Origin: Ruminococcus sp.
GTDB lineage: Bacteria > Bacillota > Clostridia > Oscillospirales > Ruminococcaceae
Direction: 5' to 3'
DNA length: 64,000 nt
Assembly (NCBI GenBank): GCA_029062165.1
Contig: JAIDQQ010000024.1
Location: forward strand, 62,001 to 126,000
In this document: positions 54,401 through 61,808 of the stretch, in pieces
How the letters are laid out: the number at the start of each line of letters is the position of its first letter
Position numbering within the stretch: the first letter of the stretch is position 1
Made by a program: the position numbers and the translations under genes
The notes under the pieces: generated by a model
Told to the model about the DNA's origin: nothing
Database searches by the model: none
The model's input: only the letters and a program-made list of their open reading frames with translations

Positions 54401-54491
54401 GGAATCTGAAAGTAATGACGGCTTACAGGGGAACGAATTACCACGGCTACCAGATACAGAACAATGCCCTGACGATACAGGCAGTACTTGA
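51441..54491 (+). CDS. yfhO: YfhO-family membrane protein (C-terminus overlaps truA)
   Basis: 1016 residues from the ATG at 51441 (GAGGT upstream); a longer frame overlaps ecfT and is not supported. A cytoplasmic N-terminus is followed by about 12 membrane helices and a large extracellular part ('VQSLLDSIRQNDDGLFYRTE', 'YEKGWTVYVDGEKSETMPVL') with one more helix near the end ('VIVSGVAVILFVVIAFLDF'). YfhO-like proteins are GT-C-type enzymes for glycosylating teichoic acid or surface glycans. The last ~30 residues (from 54397) are read in a different frame through the truA start, an overlap of 95 bases. Confidence 0.88.
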   Translation: MEDNKTIKQNGLNEIIQIIGKNRFIRFIYDKGILCFLLSFMIPSAIMLYAFSYSKIHPFGDRQMLVVDLWHQYYPFFRVEREKLMNGDSFLYSWQNGMGTNFLSLISYYASSPLNWISVFFSDDNTRDALTYILIAKIGFSGAFFSCFLRYTYRQKNFSVCMFSTMFALCSYMLGYYWNVMWFDTIALFPLVMTGIIAICREGKWKLFTVSLALSLVSSYYIGYFTCIFCVFMFAGAGIIEPKGIKDFFVKLLIMVRSSILGIALSAFMTLPAYFGLKLTHSADNSFPKDTVFYEKWTDIFRNLLSFSEPAKVEGFPNFACGMLAILLFGVFLFSNGIKIREKISVLVMLALIVVSCNINKLNYIWHGFHFTNQIPYRFAFIFSAVLVASAFRAYDVIMKKGITIYQFILLAIAPTAFFYLHYYKLPKGFPLNSTNRIILLVVSGVTLALIILSAILKNRKYNIIFVPVFAIAWGIFFMMYADSEERINLEDIFDTEKTNALLASLLVTILFFMIFALVKIVNIKNPALRNAITGVAVSCVLGFELVVNSVIGVQTVSTSSYTGYPDKNTQVQSLLDSIRQNDDGLFYRTEMTTPYTLNDSALYGYYGLSQFSSSANVSVTRLMKRMGLYASEAGNRYYYRISTPVVNSIFGIKYIISKGGVMRSGEMSNEMLKSVEGVYSYKNKYPLSLGYMMSEDILDLEDKNGANPFEFQNTVMKLATGVENPCFTAQPVALVDYKNINVKKSGYGNYSFKKDNENLASSAIYSYDGVDGAYLYGYATNGGCDKITVRSEGSIIDSDIEIEDYPIVFPMGNGQAGTTVDVEISAKKDDKSGHYNLMVYALKQSVFEEVYNKLADEQLNITSFSDDKISGEIDVIQDGILFMSMPYEKGWTVYVDGEKSETMPVLHAMTGVRVSAGHHTITLEYMPEGLVTGVIVSGVAVILFVVIAFLDFRKRRNRKAVPDITEGILKKMITENNESIQEVENEESESNDGLQGNELPRLPDTEQCPDDTGST

Positions 54492-55152
54492 AAAATGCGT
54501 CTCGAAAGTCCTGAATCACCCTGTAAGTATAACGGGATGTTCCCGTACAGATACCGGCGTACACGCTAATCAGTTCTTTTTTAACGTCCATACAGACAGT
54601 AAAATAAAAACGCTTGGTTTTGTACGTGGTGTCAACGGTGAACTTCCTGACGATATATCAATTTTATCCTGTGAGGACGTACCGCCGGAATTTCATGCAA
54701 GATTCGATTGCAAAGGCAAGGAATATATCTATAAAATACATTGTAGCGAATCAAAAAACCCTTTCGCTACTGATTTGATGTTCCATTACAGACGGAAACT
54801 TAATCTTGATGTCATAAAAAAAGCATCATGTCATTTTGTAGGTACGCATGACTTCTCATCCTTTTGTGCAGACTGTACTAATGTTTCAACAACTGTACGC
54901 ACAATTTATTCGCTTGAAATAGAAAATTGTGGTGATACGGTGATAATACTTGTAAAAGGCGACGGTTTTCTGTATAATATGATTAGGATTATTGTCGGGA
55001 CGCTTCTTGACGTAAGTGAGGGAAGAATTTCCCCCGACGATATTCCGGAAATCATTTCGGCACATGACCGTCTTAGAGCAGGCAGAACAGCTATGGCACA
55101 TGGTCTGTATCTGAACAGGGTCTTTTATGACGAAAAAAATTTATTGTTGTAG
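54397..55152 (+). CDS. truA: tRNA pseudouridine(38-40) synthase TruA
   Basis: 251 residues from the ATG at 54397, six bases after AGGAGG. It converts U38-40 of tRNA anticodon arms to pseudouridine. 'GCSRTDTGVHANQFFFNV' holds the catalytic Asp, and 'FLYNMIRIIVGTLLDVSEG' and 'AMAHGLYLNRVFYD' are family motifs. Its first ~95 bases lie inside the yfhO reading frame. TruA is commonly linked to ECF genes in Firmicutes. Confidence 0.95.
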   Translation: MRNLKVMTAYRGTNYHGYQIQNNALTIQAVLEKCVSKVLNHPVSITGCSRTDTGVHANQFFFNVHTDSKIKTLGFVRGVNGELPDDISILSCEDVPPEFHARFDCKGKEYIYKIHCSESKNPFATDLMFHYRRKLNLDVIKKASCHFVGTHDFSSFCADCTNVSTTVRTIYSLEIENCGDTVIILVKGDGFLYNMIRIIVGTLLDVSEGRISPDDIPEIISAHDRLRAGRTAMAHGLYLNRVFYDEKNLLL

Positions 55153-55184
55153 AAACAGAAGATTTTCCAAAGGGGTGATACCGA

Positions 55185-56351
55185 GTGTCGCTTTATGACG
55201 AGAATGACATTGTAGAAGTAAAGAATCATGAAAAAAGAAAGAAAAAACTTACTAAATTTTTAATATTTATTGTTATATCCGGAATATTTGCAGGATTGTA
55301 TTTCACAAAGGATATGTGGTATGATAAAATACGTGGTATAGGCAGACAGTACAAGACTATAGAAAATACCGGTATTCTTGCAGAGGGTAATTTCCCGATT
55401 GAAATAAACGGTGAATACAATTACCAGCTCCGTCAGACACAGAATAATTTCATTATTTTAAGCGATATACATATTTTTTTCTATAATACTAACGGTACAT
55501 TAATAAGAAAACGTCAGCATACGTATACTAATGCAGTACTTCAGGCGGAAAACGGTAAGGCACTTATATACGAAAACGGCGGTGACGACATCTGCATTGA
55601 GGACGAAGACGGTATTATATATCAGAATACTTTCAGTAATAATATAAGATTTGCACGTATCAGCCATGAGGGTTATACGGCAGTCGTGACGACATCTGAA
55701 AATTACGACTGTGAAATTATTGTATTCGATAATAAGGGAAGTATTATCTATGAAAGAAAATGTATGGAACACGTAGATGATATAAGTTTTATAAATCAGA
55801 GTGGTGGGTGTGTGGTCAGCTACATGATGGCGGAAAACGGTTCACTTACAACGGTGGTACAGAAAATAGATTTTTCAGAAAGCGTCGAAAACTGGACTTC
55901 ACCAGGGCTTGATACTGCCGGTCTTGATGTCTATGGCTATAATGACGGTGCTTTTGTACTCGGTATTGATGCCTGTGGCTACATAAATGAAAATGGTCAG
56001 ATAAGTTCATACTACCGTTATGACGGTGACCTCGCCGGAGGTGCAAGTGTGGACGGTATGTCAGCCGTTATCATAAACAACGATGACAGACGTAAATATA
56101 TTATGGTACTTTTCAGCGGAAACAGTTCCGAACCTCTTATTATTGACTTAGGTCAGGAGGCTGTCGACGTTACAGTATATGACAATCTTGCTTACGTAAT
56201 GTGCAAAGGGGAAATAAGGGCTTATGACTTCGACGGCGAAATACGTTCAAAGGCTTCAATAAGCGATTCCTATTCCGGTTTTGCAAGAAGCAAGGATTAT
56301 ATTTTTCTGAAAGGCTATAATAAAATCGACAGAATTGACTATGAAAGCTGA
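55185..56351 (+). CDS. DUF5711-like membrane-anchored protein
   Basis: 388 residues. A short charged N-terminus ('ENDIVEVKNHEKRKKKLTKF') and one membrane helix (about 24-42) precede an extracellular part of repeated beta-strand pairs ('HEGYTAVVTTSENYDCEIIV', 'FDNKGSIIYERKC'), a probable beta-propeller. It resembles DUF5711 proteins of Clostridia. It uses a GTG start with AAAGGGG. The next gene is a CvpA-like membrane protein, an association also common in Clostridia. The function is unknown. Confidence 0.75.
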   Translation: MSLYDENDIVEVKNHEKRKKKLTKFLIFIVISGIFAGLYFTKDMWYDKIRGIGRQYKTIENTGILAEGNFPIEINGEYNYQLRQTQNNFIILSDIHIFFYNTNGTLIRKRQHTYTNAVLQAENGKALIYENGGDDICIEDEDGIIYQNTFSNNIRFARISHEGYTAVVTTSENYDCEIIVFDNKGSIIYERKCMEHVDDISFINQSGGCVVSYMMAENGSLTTVVQKIDFSESVENWTSPGLDTAGLDVYGYNDGAFVLGIDACGYINENGQISSYYRYDGDLAGGASVDGMSAVIINNDDRRKYIMVLFSGNSSEPLIIDLGQEAVDVTVYDNLAYVMCKGEIRAYDFDGEIRSKASISDSYSGFARSKDYIFLKGYNKIDRIDYES

Positions 56352-56366
56352 TATTTATTTTTTCAG

Positions 56367-56402
56367 AAAGGAGGAAGTACATAAGTATATAAATACTTTA
56401 TG
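56367..56402 (+). promoter_or_regulatory. Ribosome site separated from its start codon by a hairpin
   Basis: The SD AAAGGAGG (56367-56374) is 25 bases from the only usable ATG (56400); an in-frame stop at 56382 excludes earlier starts. Between them AAGTAT-ATAA-ATACTT (56383-56398) forms a hairpin that leaves an effective spacing of nine bases. A longer pairing GTACATAAGTAT / ATACTTTATGTAC would bury the start codon. Confidence 0.6.
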
Positions 56403-57311
56403 TACAATAAAATGAAAGAAGAATTATGGTGGCTATATGATATTATAGCTCTGGTGGCAGTAGTGTTGTGTTGCTGGCTGTCGGCAAGAAAGGGAATATT
56501 CAGGGGTGCAATAGTCCTTATCGGCTGTATACTTGGTGTTGCACTTGCATTTCCTGTAAGTTCGTCCGTTTCAGAAAGCATATACAAGACAGTAGTACGT
56601 GACAATAATGTTAAAACCCTTGATAAGTCGCTTGGTGAGGTTGAAGTTTCTGAATACCTCGTAAAAGCACTTGAAAATATGGGTTATAACGTAATTGTAA
56701 GCGGTGAAAAGCTTAATGCTATTCTTGATTCCGATAAGGATATTGACGAACAGATTTATAAATATCTGAATAACATAAACGGAAAAAAAGTCGACAATGA
56801 AGAAAATTTCCGTGTAAATCTTTATGGTGCGTATGCGGAGGCAATAAGCGATATATTTTCAGATGATATAGGCGTTTATGCCATGAAAACCGCTGAAAAT
56901 AAGATACGTACCGGAAAAACTGATGCCGGAAATATTCTGAAAATGATGCGTGTCGGCGAAAACCGCAGGGATATTGCTGAAATAATCGCAGATGACTACA
57001 TAAATGACGCTTATATTACTGTAATAAAACTTGTTGCATTTATGATATTATTTGCAGTAATGCTTGTTATCGGTATTCTTACGGCAAATTCACTTTCAGG
57101 AGGTATTCGTGATGTTGATTTAAGTACAGGTGCAAAAATCGGCGGTGGTATATGCGGACTTTTCACAGGTGTGATGGTTATACTTTTTATAGCTGTCCTT
57201 GTGAAGCTATGTATTGTCATGGGAAGCAATCAGGAATTATTTTTTAATAACAATGCTATTGACAAAACTTATATTTTCAGGTATGCTTATAATATCGCAG
57301 ATAAACTGTAA
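56400..57311 (+). CDS. CvpA-like membrane protein
   Basis: 303 residues. Two or three N-terminal helices ('WLYDIIALVAVVLCCWLSAR' with Gly-rich 'KGIFRGAIVLIGCILGVALA') are followed by an extracellular ~150 residues and two C-terminal helices ('LVAFMILFAVMLVIGILTAN', 'IGGGICGLFTGVMVILFIAV'). The Gly pattern is that of CvpA/colicin-V production family proteins. In Firmicutes these affect cell envelope or secretion. The start codon sits behind a hairpin (see the leader entry). Confidence 0.78.
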   Translation: MYNKMKEELWWLYDIIALVAVVLCCWLSARKGIFRGAIVLIGCILGVALAFPVSSSVSESIYKTVVRDNNVKTLDKSLGEVEVSEYLVKALENMGYNVIVSGEKLNAILDSDKDIDEQIYKYLNNINGKKVDNEENFRVNLYGAYAEAISDIFSDDIGVYAMKTAENKIRTGKTDAGNILKMMRVGENRRDIAEIIADDYINDAYITVIKLVAFMILFAVMLVIGILTANSLSGGIRDVDLSTGAKIGGGICGLFTGVMVILFIAVLVKLCIVMGSNQELFFNNNAIDKTYIFRYAYNIADKL

Positions 57312-57374
57312 TGATATGTTACATATTTCCGTATAATATCTTACGGAAAAATCAAAAACTAATAACGGGGAGAA

Positions 57375-59705
57375 ATGCCTTATATGATGATGTGCAGTAA
57401 ATGTAAAAAAAGACCGGCGGTTGTATTTATTACTTCCGTACAGGGAACTGAAAAAAAGAATGAGGGACTTTGTCTTTCGTGTGCAAATGAAATGAAAATA
57501 CCACAGATTTCGGAGTACATGGACAGATTCAATATATCACAGGACGAAATTGACCAGATTTCTGACCAGATGATGAGTATGCTTGACGGTGACAGTTTTG
57601 AAATGGGTGGGTCAGGACTTATGCCAGATTTTATATCCAATATGTTCGGTATGAACAATGATTCAAAAAACAAGCCTTTCGGTGAAATTGAACGCAAAAA
57701 TTCCGACGAAAACAAACCCGAAAAGGAAAAACGTAGTCTTTTCGGCAACAGACGTGAAAAAAAATCAAAAGAACTGAAATTCCTCGGCACTTATTGTACC
57801 AATCTTTCAAAGAAAGCCTCCGACGGTGAACTTGATAATATTATCGGACGTGACAAGGAAATTGCAAGAGTAGTGCAGATTCTTTCAAGACGTACTAAAA
57901 ATAATCCGTGTCTTATCGGTGAACCAGGTGTCGGAAAAACCGCTATTGCAGAGGGTATCGCACAACGCATAAATGAAGGCAATGTACCGTTTAATCTCGC
58001 CGACAAGAAAGTTTATCTGCTTGACCTTACTGCACTTGTTGCCGGAACACAGTTCAGAGGACAGTTTGAAAGCCGTGTGAAAGGTCTCGTTGACGAGGTC
58101 AAGAAAGAGGGAAATATTATTCTCTTTATTGACGAAGTTCATAATCTCGTAGGTGCAGGCGATTCCGAAGGCTCAATGAACGCCGCCAATATTCTTAAAC
58201 CTGCTCTTTCAAGAGGTGAAATTCAGGTAATTGGTGCTACTACTTTCAGCGAATACAGAAAGTATATCGAAAAGGATTCCGCACTTGAAAGACGTTTCCA
58301 GCCGGTGACAGTCGCTGAACCTACTGTTGAAGAAACTGTTGATGTACTTCTCGGCATAAAGAAGTACTATGAAAATTATCACAGAGTGCATATTTCTGAT
58401 TATCTCGTAAGGGTATGTGCAGTATTGTCGGAAAGATATATAACAGACCGTTTCTTACCGGATAAGGCTATTGACTTACTCGACGAAGGTTGTGCAAGGG
58501 CTTGCATACGTTCACCCGAAATTGCTGAATATGACAAGGTAAAAAAAGAAATTGCAGTCCTTGAGGGTATGGAAAAAAATATTTCCGAGCAGACAGAACC
58601 TGATTATCAGGCACTCGCCGAAGTAAAGGGTAAACTTATACGCACTCGTGAAAAAGAATCCGAACTTAAGGAAAAAGCCGAAAGTGTTCAGGTTGCCGAA
58701 GAGGATATAACCAAAGTAGTAGAGTTATGGACCGGTATTCCGGCAAGCAAGATTGCAGAGACAGAATTTCTTAAAATAGCACGTCTCGAAGGTGCATTAA
58801 AAAAACGTGTTCTCGGTCAGGACGAAGCCGTTGAAACTCTCTCGAAAGCTATAAAGCGTACACGTGTAAGACTGAATAAACGTCGCAGACCGGCATCATT
58901 TATATTTGTAGGTCCTACAGGTGTCGGAAAAACTGAACTCGTAAAGGCTCTTGCAGAAGAAATGTTCGATTCTACAGAACCGCTTATAAGACTTGATATG
59001 ACGGAATATATGGAAAAACATTCCGTTGCAAGAATGATAGGCTCACCTCCTGGATACGTCGGTTACGACGAGGCAGGACAGCTTACCGAAAAAGTCCGTC
59101 GCCGTCCGTATTCGGTTATACTTTTCGACGAGATTGAAAAGGCACACCCCGATGTAATGAATATTCTTATGCAGATTCTCGACGAGGGTAAAGTTGACGA
59201 CGCACACGGAAGAACTATCAATTTTGAAAATACAATAATCTGTATGACTTCCAACGCCGGTTCTACTGATAAGTCTGTAGGTGTGGGATTCAACAGGACT
59301 GAAAATGAAATCTCACGTGACAAGGCTATGAAAGGTCTGCGTGAGTTCTTACGTCCGGAATTTATAAGCCGTATTGACGAAGTTGTAGTATTCAGACAGC
59401 TTGATAAAAAGGATTTTGCAAGTATTGCTTCGCTTATGCTTGACGAGATGATAGAACCTCTTGCAGAAAAGAATCTTAGTATCAGTTACGACAGTAAAGC
59501 ACTTTCGCTTATAGCTGAAAAGTCCTATGGCAAGCCATACGGTGCAAGGGATATACGCCGTGTAATCCGTCAGGAAGTTGAAGACAGGATTTCTGAAATA
59601 ATTATCGAAAATGTTTCAGGAATAAAGGGTATTGATGTATCGGCAGACGGTGAAAATATAACCGTTACCGAAAGAAAAAAAGGAGCGTCAGAAAATGAAG
59701 TTTAA
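57375..59705 (+). CDS. ClpE-like Clp ATPase with N-terminal zinc finger
   Basis: 776 residues. A zinc finger 'CSKCKKRPAVVFITS' to 'CLSCANEM' (C-x2-C, C-x2-C) replaces the Clp N-domain, as in ClpE. Two AAA+ modules follow: Walker A 'GEPGVGKTAIAEGIAQRI' and Walker B 'ILFIDEVHNLVGAG' in D1, a short M-domain coiled coil (about 390-440), then 'GPTGVGKTELVKALAEEM', 'VILFDEIEKAHPDVMN' and sensor 2 'YGARDIRRVIRQEVEDRI' in D2. It should unfold substrates for ClpP. No CtsR-type operator is obvious upstream. Its last 11 bases overlap the following lipoprotein gene. Confidence 0.9.
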   Translation: MPYMMMCSKCKKRPAVVFITSVQGTEKKNEGLCLSCANEMKIPQISEYMDRFNISQDEIDQISDQMMSMLDGDSFEMGGSGLMPDFISNMFGMNNDSKNKPFGEIERKNSDENKPEKEKRSLFGNRREKKSKELKFLGTYCTNLSKKASDGELDNIIGRDKEIARVVQILSRRTKNNPCLIGEPGVGKTAIAEGIAQRINEGNVPFNLADKKVYLLDLTALVAGTQFRGQFESRVKGLVDEVKKEGNIILFIDEVHNLVGAGDSEGSMNAANILKPALSRGEIQVIGATTFSEYRKYIEKDSALERRFQPVTVAEPTVEETVDVLLGIKKYYENYHRVHISDYLVRVCAVLSERYITDRFLPDKAIDLLDEGCARACIRSPEIAEYDKVKKEIAVLEGMEKNISEQTEPDYQALAEVKGKLIRTREKESELKEKAESVQVAEEDITKVVELWTGIPASKIAETEFLKIARLEGALKKRVLGQDEAVETLSKAIKRTRVRLNKRRRPASFIFVGPTGVGKTELVKALAEEMFDSTEPLIRLDMTEYMEKHSVARMIGSPPGYVGYDEAGQLTEKVRRRPYSVILFDEIEKAHPDVMNILMQILDEGKVDDAHGRTINFENTIICMTSNAGSTDKSVGVGFNRTENEISRDKAMKGLREFLRPEFISRIDEVVVFRQLDKKDFASIASLMLDEMIEPLAEKNLSISYDSKALSLIAEKSYGKPYGARDIRRVIRQEVEDRISEIIIENVSGIKGIDVSADGENITVTERKKGASENEV

Positions 59706-60381
59706 AACATTGGCAGTTGTTGCCGTATTGTGTCTTAGTGTATTTTCATGCAGTGAAAAGAATAATTCCGCACCGGAAGTAAATTCGGGAATCGTTATGA
59801 ATACCGGCAATTATGACAGCGATACAATACACCTACCAGAAAGTCAAAAAGCTATGGAACAGAATTTCAAAGATGTTCCCGATGCTGAACAAGGACCGGT
59901 AATAAGTGTTGGAAATGTTACCGTAAAAGCCGGTGAAATTGCGGAAGTTAAAGTGTACGTTGAGGGAGCTGACCTCAACTGGAGCAGTTGCGGTATACAT
60001 CTGACATATCCCGATATTCTGCAATGTGTCTATCGTGAAGATGATAATATGTTTCTTAAATATAAAGCAGGTGTGGCTTCGGAATTTAATACCGGTATAG
60101 TCGCTATGGAGTGGAAAAAAGAAAGTACTCCTCCGGCTGAACTTACTGAAAACGGTATGGGTACTATGTTCTTTACCGTAATGTTCAGCGGTAACGAAGG
60201 TCAGGACGGCGAAATTTTAACACTTTATCTCAAAGTGCCGGAAGATGCAGAATCCGGTACAGTTTATCCGGTAGGATTCTATTATCTTGCTACCGATATG
60301 TTCAGAAATACCAACAATGATTCTTCATTTGAAAAATATGCCTTTGAACATATGAAAGCCGGTACTATAACAGTCGAATAA
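59695..60381 (+). CDS. Lipoprotein with a cohesin-like domain
   Basis: 228 residues. A lipoprotein signal with 'LSVFSCSEKNN' (Cys near 20) is followed by a linker and one domain (about 62-228). It begins 'VISVGNVTVKAGEIAEVKVY', has 'CGIHLTYPDILQCVYREDDN' and ends with 'KAGTITVE'. The start 'VxVGnvtvkaGexaeVxVyv' and 'GIhltYPdiL' are cohesin-like. A cohesin fixed to the membrane could bind the dockerins encoded 10-15 kb upstream. It shares bases with the clp gene end and has its own AAAGGAG. Terminator at 60388. Confidence 0.78.
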   Translation: MKFKTLAVVAVLCLSVFSCSEKNNSAPEVNSGIVMNTGNYDSDTIHLPESQKAMEQNFKDVPDAEQGPVISVGNVTVKAGEIAEVKVYVEGADLNWSSCGIHLTYPDILQCVYREDDNMFLKYKAGVASEFNTGIVAMEWKKESTPPAELTENGMGTMFFTVMFSGNEGQDGEILTLYLKVPEDAESGTVYPVGFYYLATDMFRNTNNDSSFEKYAFEHMKAGTITVE

Positions 60382-60387
60382 AAAAAG

Positions 60388-60420
60388 GGACAGGAATTTA
60401 AATTCCTGTCCTGCTTTTTT
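60388..60420. terminator. Bidirectional terminator after the cohesin gene and glutaredoxin gene
   Basis: 12-bp stem GGACAGGAATTT / AAATTCCTGTCC (60388-60411); TTTTTT follows on the plus strand and a similar T-run on the minus strand, so it ends both convergent units. Confidence 0.92.
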
Positions 60421-60649
60421 ACTGCATATTCTGTAAAGCCACATCGACAGCTTGTGTGTCGAATCCTATAACCGTCGTATCGCCTATGACAGTTACCGGA
60501 AGCGAGGATTGTCCAGTAAGTTTCATGACGTGTCTTGAATTGTACGGTTCACGGGCGTTAATAGTCCGGAAATTAACGCCTTTTTCGTCAAGATAGCGTC
60601 GCATACGTCTGCACCATATGCAGTTTTCGGAAAAATATACTTCAATCAT
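60419..60649 (-). CDS. Glutaredoxin-like small redox protein
   Basis: 76 residues. The thioredoxin-fold active site is 'ENCIWCRRMRRYLDEKG' (C-x-x-C near residues 9-12), followed by 'SLPVTVIGDTTVIGFD' with the cis-Pro (TVP/LPV) and Gly region. It resembles NrdH/GrxC-type proteins. No ribonucleotide reductase is nearby. GGAAAGGAG precedes the ATG. It lies downstream of spoIID in the same direction. Confidence 0.85.
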   Translation of the reverse strand: MIEVYFSENCIWCRRMRRYLDEKGVNFRTINAREPYNSRHVMKLTGQSSLPVTVIGDTTVIGFDTQAVDVALQNMQ

Positions 60650-60736
60650 TTTTTAACAGCTCCTTTCCTGATTTCCTGTACGGTTTTCTGTAATCATATT
60701 ATCGGAGTTTTATTCCGGATTATTCAGAAAAATCAT

Positions 60737-61717
60737 TTATTTTTCTATTTTGCAGTCCGGATAGTAATGAGTAAGAATTTCCCTCCATGATTTGCCCTCT
60801 TCTGCCATAGCATTCGCACCGTGCTGGCTCATACCGACACCATGTCCGAAACCTTTCGTTGTGATTACTGCTGTTTCGCCGTCGTAGGTTATATCGAAAC
60901 ACGCTGAACGCAAGCCGAGTATTTCCCTTATGTCGTTACCGCTTACCTTGAAATCTCCTACCATAGCCGATAATACCGTACCGGAATCCGATACTGAATT
61001 TATTGTTATCCATGATGTGAAGTCATCACTTAAACTTATTCCGGAAAATTTTTCGCATAAAATCTGTCGGAGTTGTTCCTTTTCGTATCGTACTTCTTTA
61101 AGATATTCCGGTTCTGAAATGTCGTAACTGCTATCGACAGGCACGAGGTATTCAACGCTTGTACCCCATGCATTTTCAGCACTTTCGGTTTTTCCAGATG
61201 ACATTGAATGAAATGCCGATATAATAGGTTCGTCGTTGTAAGTTATTATGTACGGTAATACTTCACTTACGGCATTATCTATTTTTTCGTAATATTCTGC
61301 AAAATTGTCGCCGTAATATTCAAGTGCCTGATTTTTCGTGAAATATCCCTGATACTTGTTGGTATCGTTGGAAAAATCCGCACCACATAGTTCCGGAGTA
61401 GGCGAATTACGTTCCATAATTCGCTGACGTTCCGCATATGTATGTGCCGATACCGCCTGTGCTTTCAGGGCTTCTTCATTGAAAGTTGCAGGCATTTCCG
61501 CACATACCGCTCCGACTACGTAAGTTTTTTCGTCGACTTCCATTACTTCGCCGGTTGAGACGTCCAGTACTTTATACGGTTCGCCGGTATATGATACAGT
61601 TTCTGGTTTTTCCTTTTCCGTGACCGCTCCGGCATTTCCGGAAAAAATTACCGGTACTGCCGGAAGTACCGCTATCGAAACAGTTAAAAAAATTAATCCT
61701 GAAAAATATCTTTTCAT
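60737..61717 (-). CDS. spoIID: Stage II sporulation protein D (SpoIID)
   Basis: 326 residues from the ATG at 61717; the GTG at 61723 is too close to GAGGT. A membrane anchor (about 5-28) is followed by the SpoIID/LytB domain with 'VCAEMPATFNEEALKAQAVS' (catalytic Glu) and 'AFHSMSSGKTESAENAWGTS'. It ends 'GFGHGVGMSQHGANAMAEEG'. SpoIID is the lytic transglycosylase that drives engulfment. The C-terminal motif 'HGVGMSQ' is the family hallmark. Another sporulation gene in the window. Confidence 0.93.
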   Translation of the reverse strand: MKRYFSGLIFLTVSIAVLPAVPVIFSGNAGAVTEKEKPETVSYTGEPYKVLDVSTGEVMEVDEKTYVVGAVCAEMPATFNEEALKAQAVSAHTYAERQRIMERNSPTPELCGADFSNDTNKYQGYFTKNQALEYYGDNFAEYYEKIDNAVSEVLPYIITYNDEPIISAFHSMSSGKTESAENAWGTSVEYLVPVDSSYDISEPEYLKEVRYEKEQLRQILCEKFSGISLSDDFTSWITINSVSDSGTVLSAMVGDFKVSGNDIREILGLRSACFDITYDGETAVITTKGFGHGVGMSQHGANAMAEEGKSWREILTHYYPDCKIEK

Positions 61718-61744
61718 TTTCACAGTTACCTCACACTAAAGTAT

Positions 61745-61773
61745 TTGACATAACGCTCCGTTTGGTGTATAAT
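61745..61773 (+). promoter_or_regulatory. Promoter of gltA
   Basis: Consensus TTGACA (61745-61750), 17-base spacer, TATAAT (61768-61773), 36 bases before the start codon. Confidence 0.85.
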
Positions 61774-61808
61774 TATAATATGGAAAATATTTAAGGAGTG
61801 TTTTTGAT

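Noticed and set aside
51441..54491. ECF S-component for the EcfA1A2T module
   Set aside because: The protein after ecfT has about 12 helices and a large extracellular region of the YfhO type, far larger than the six-helix S-components.
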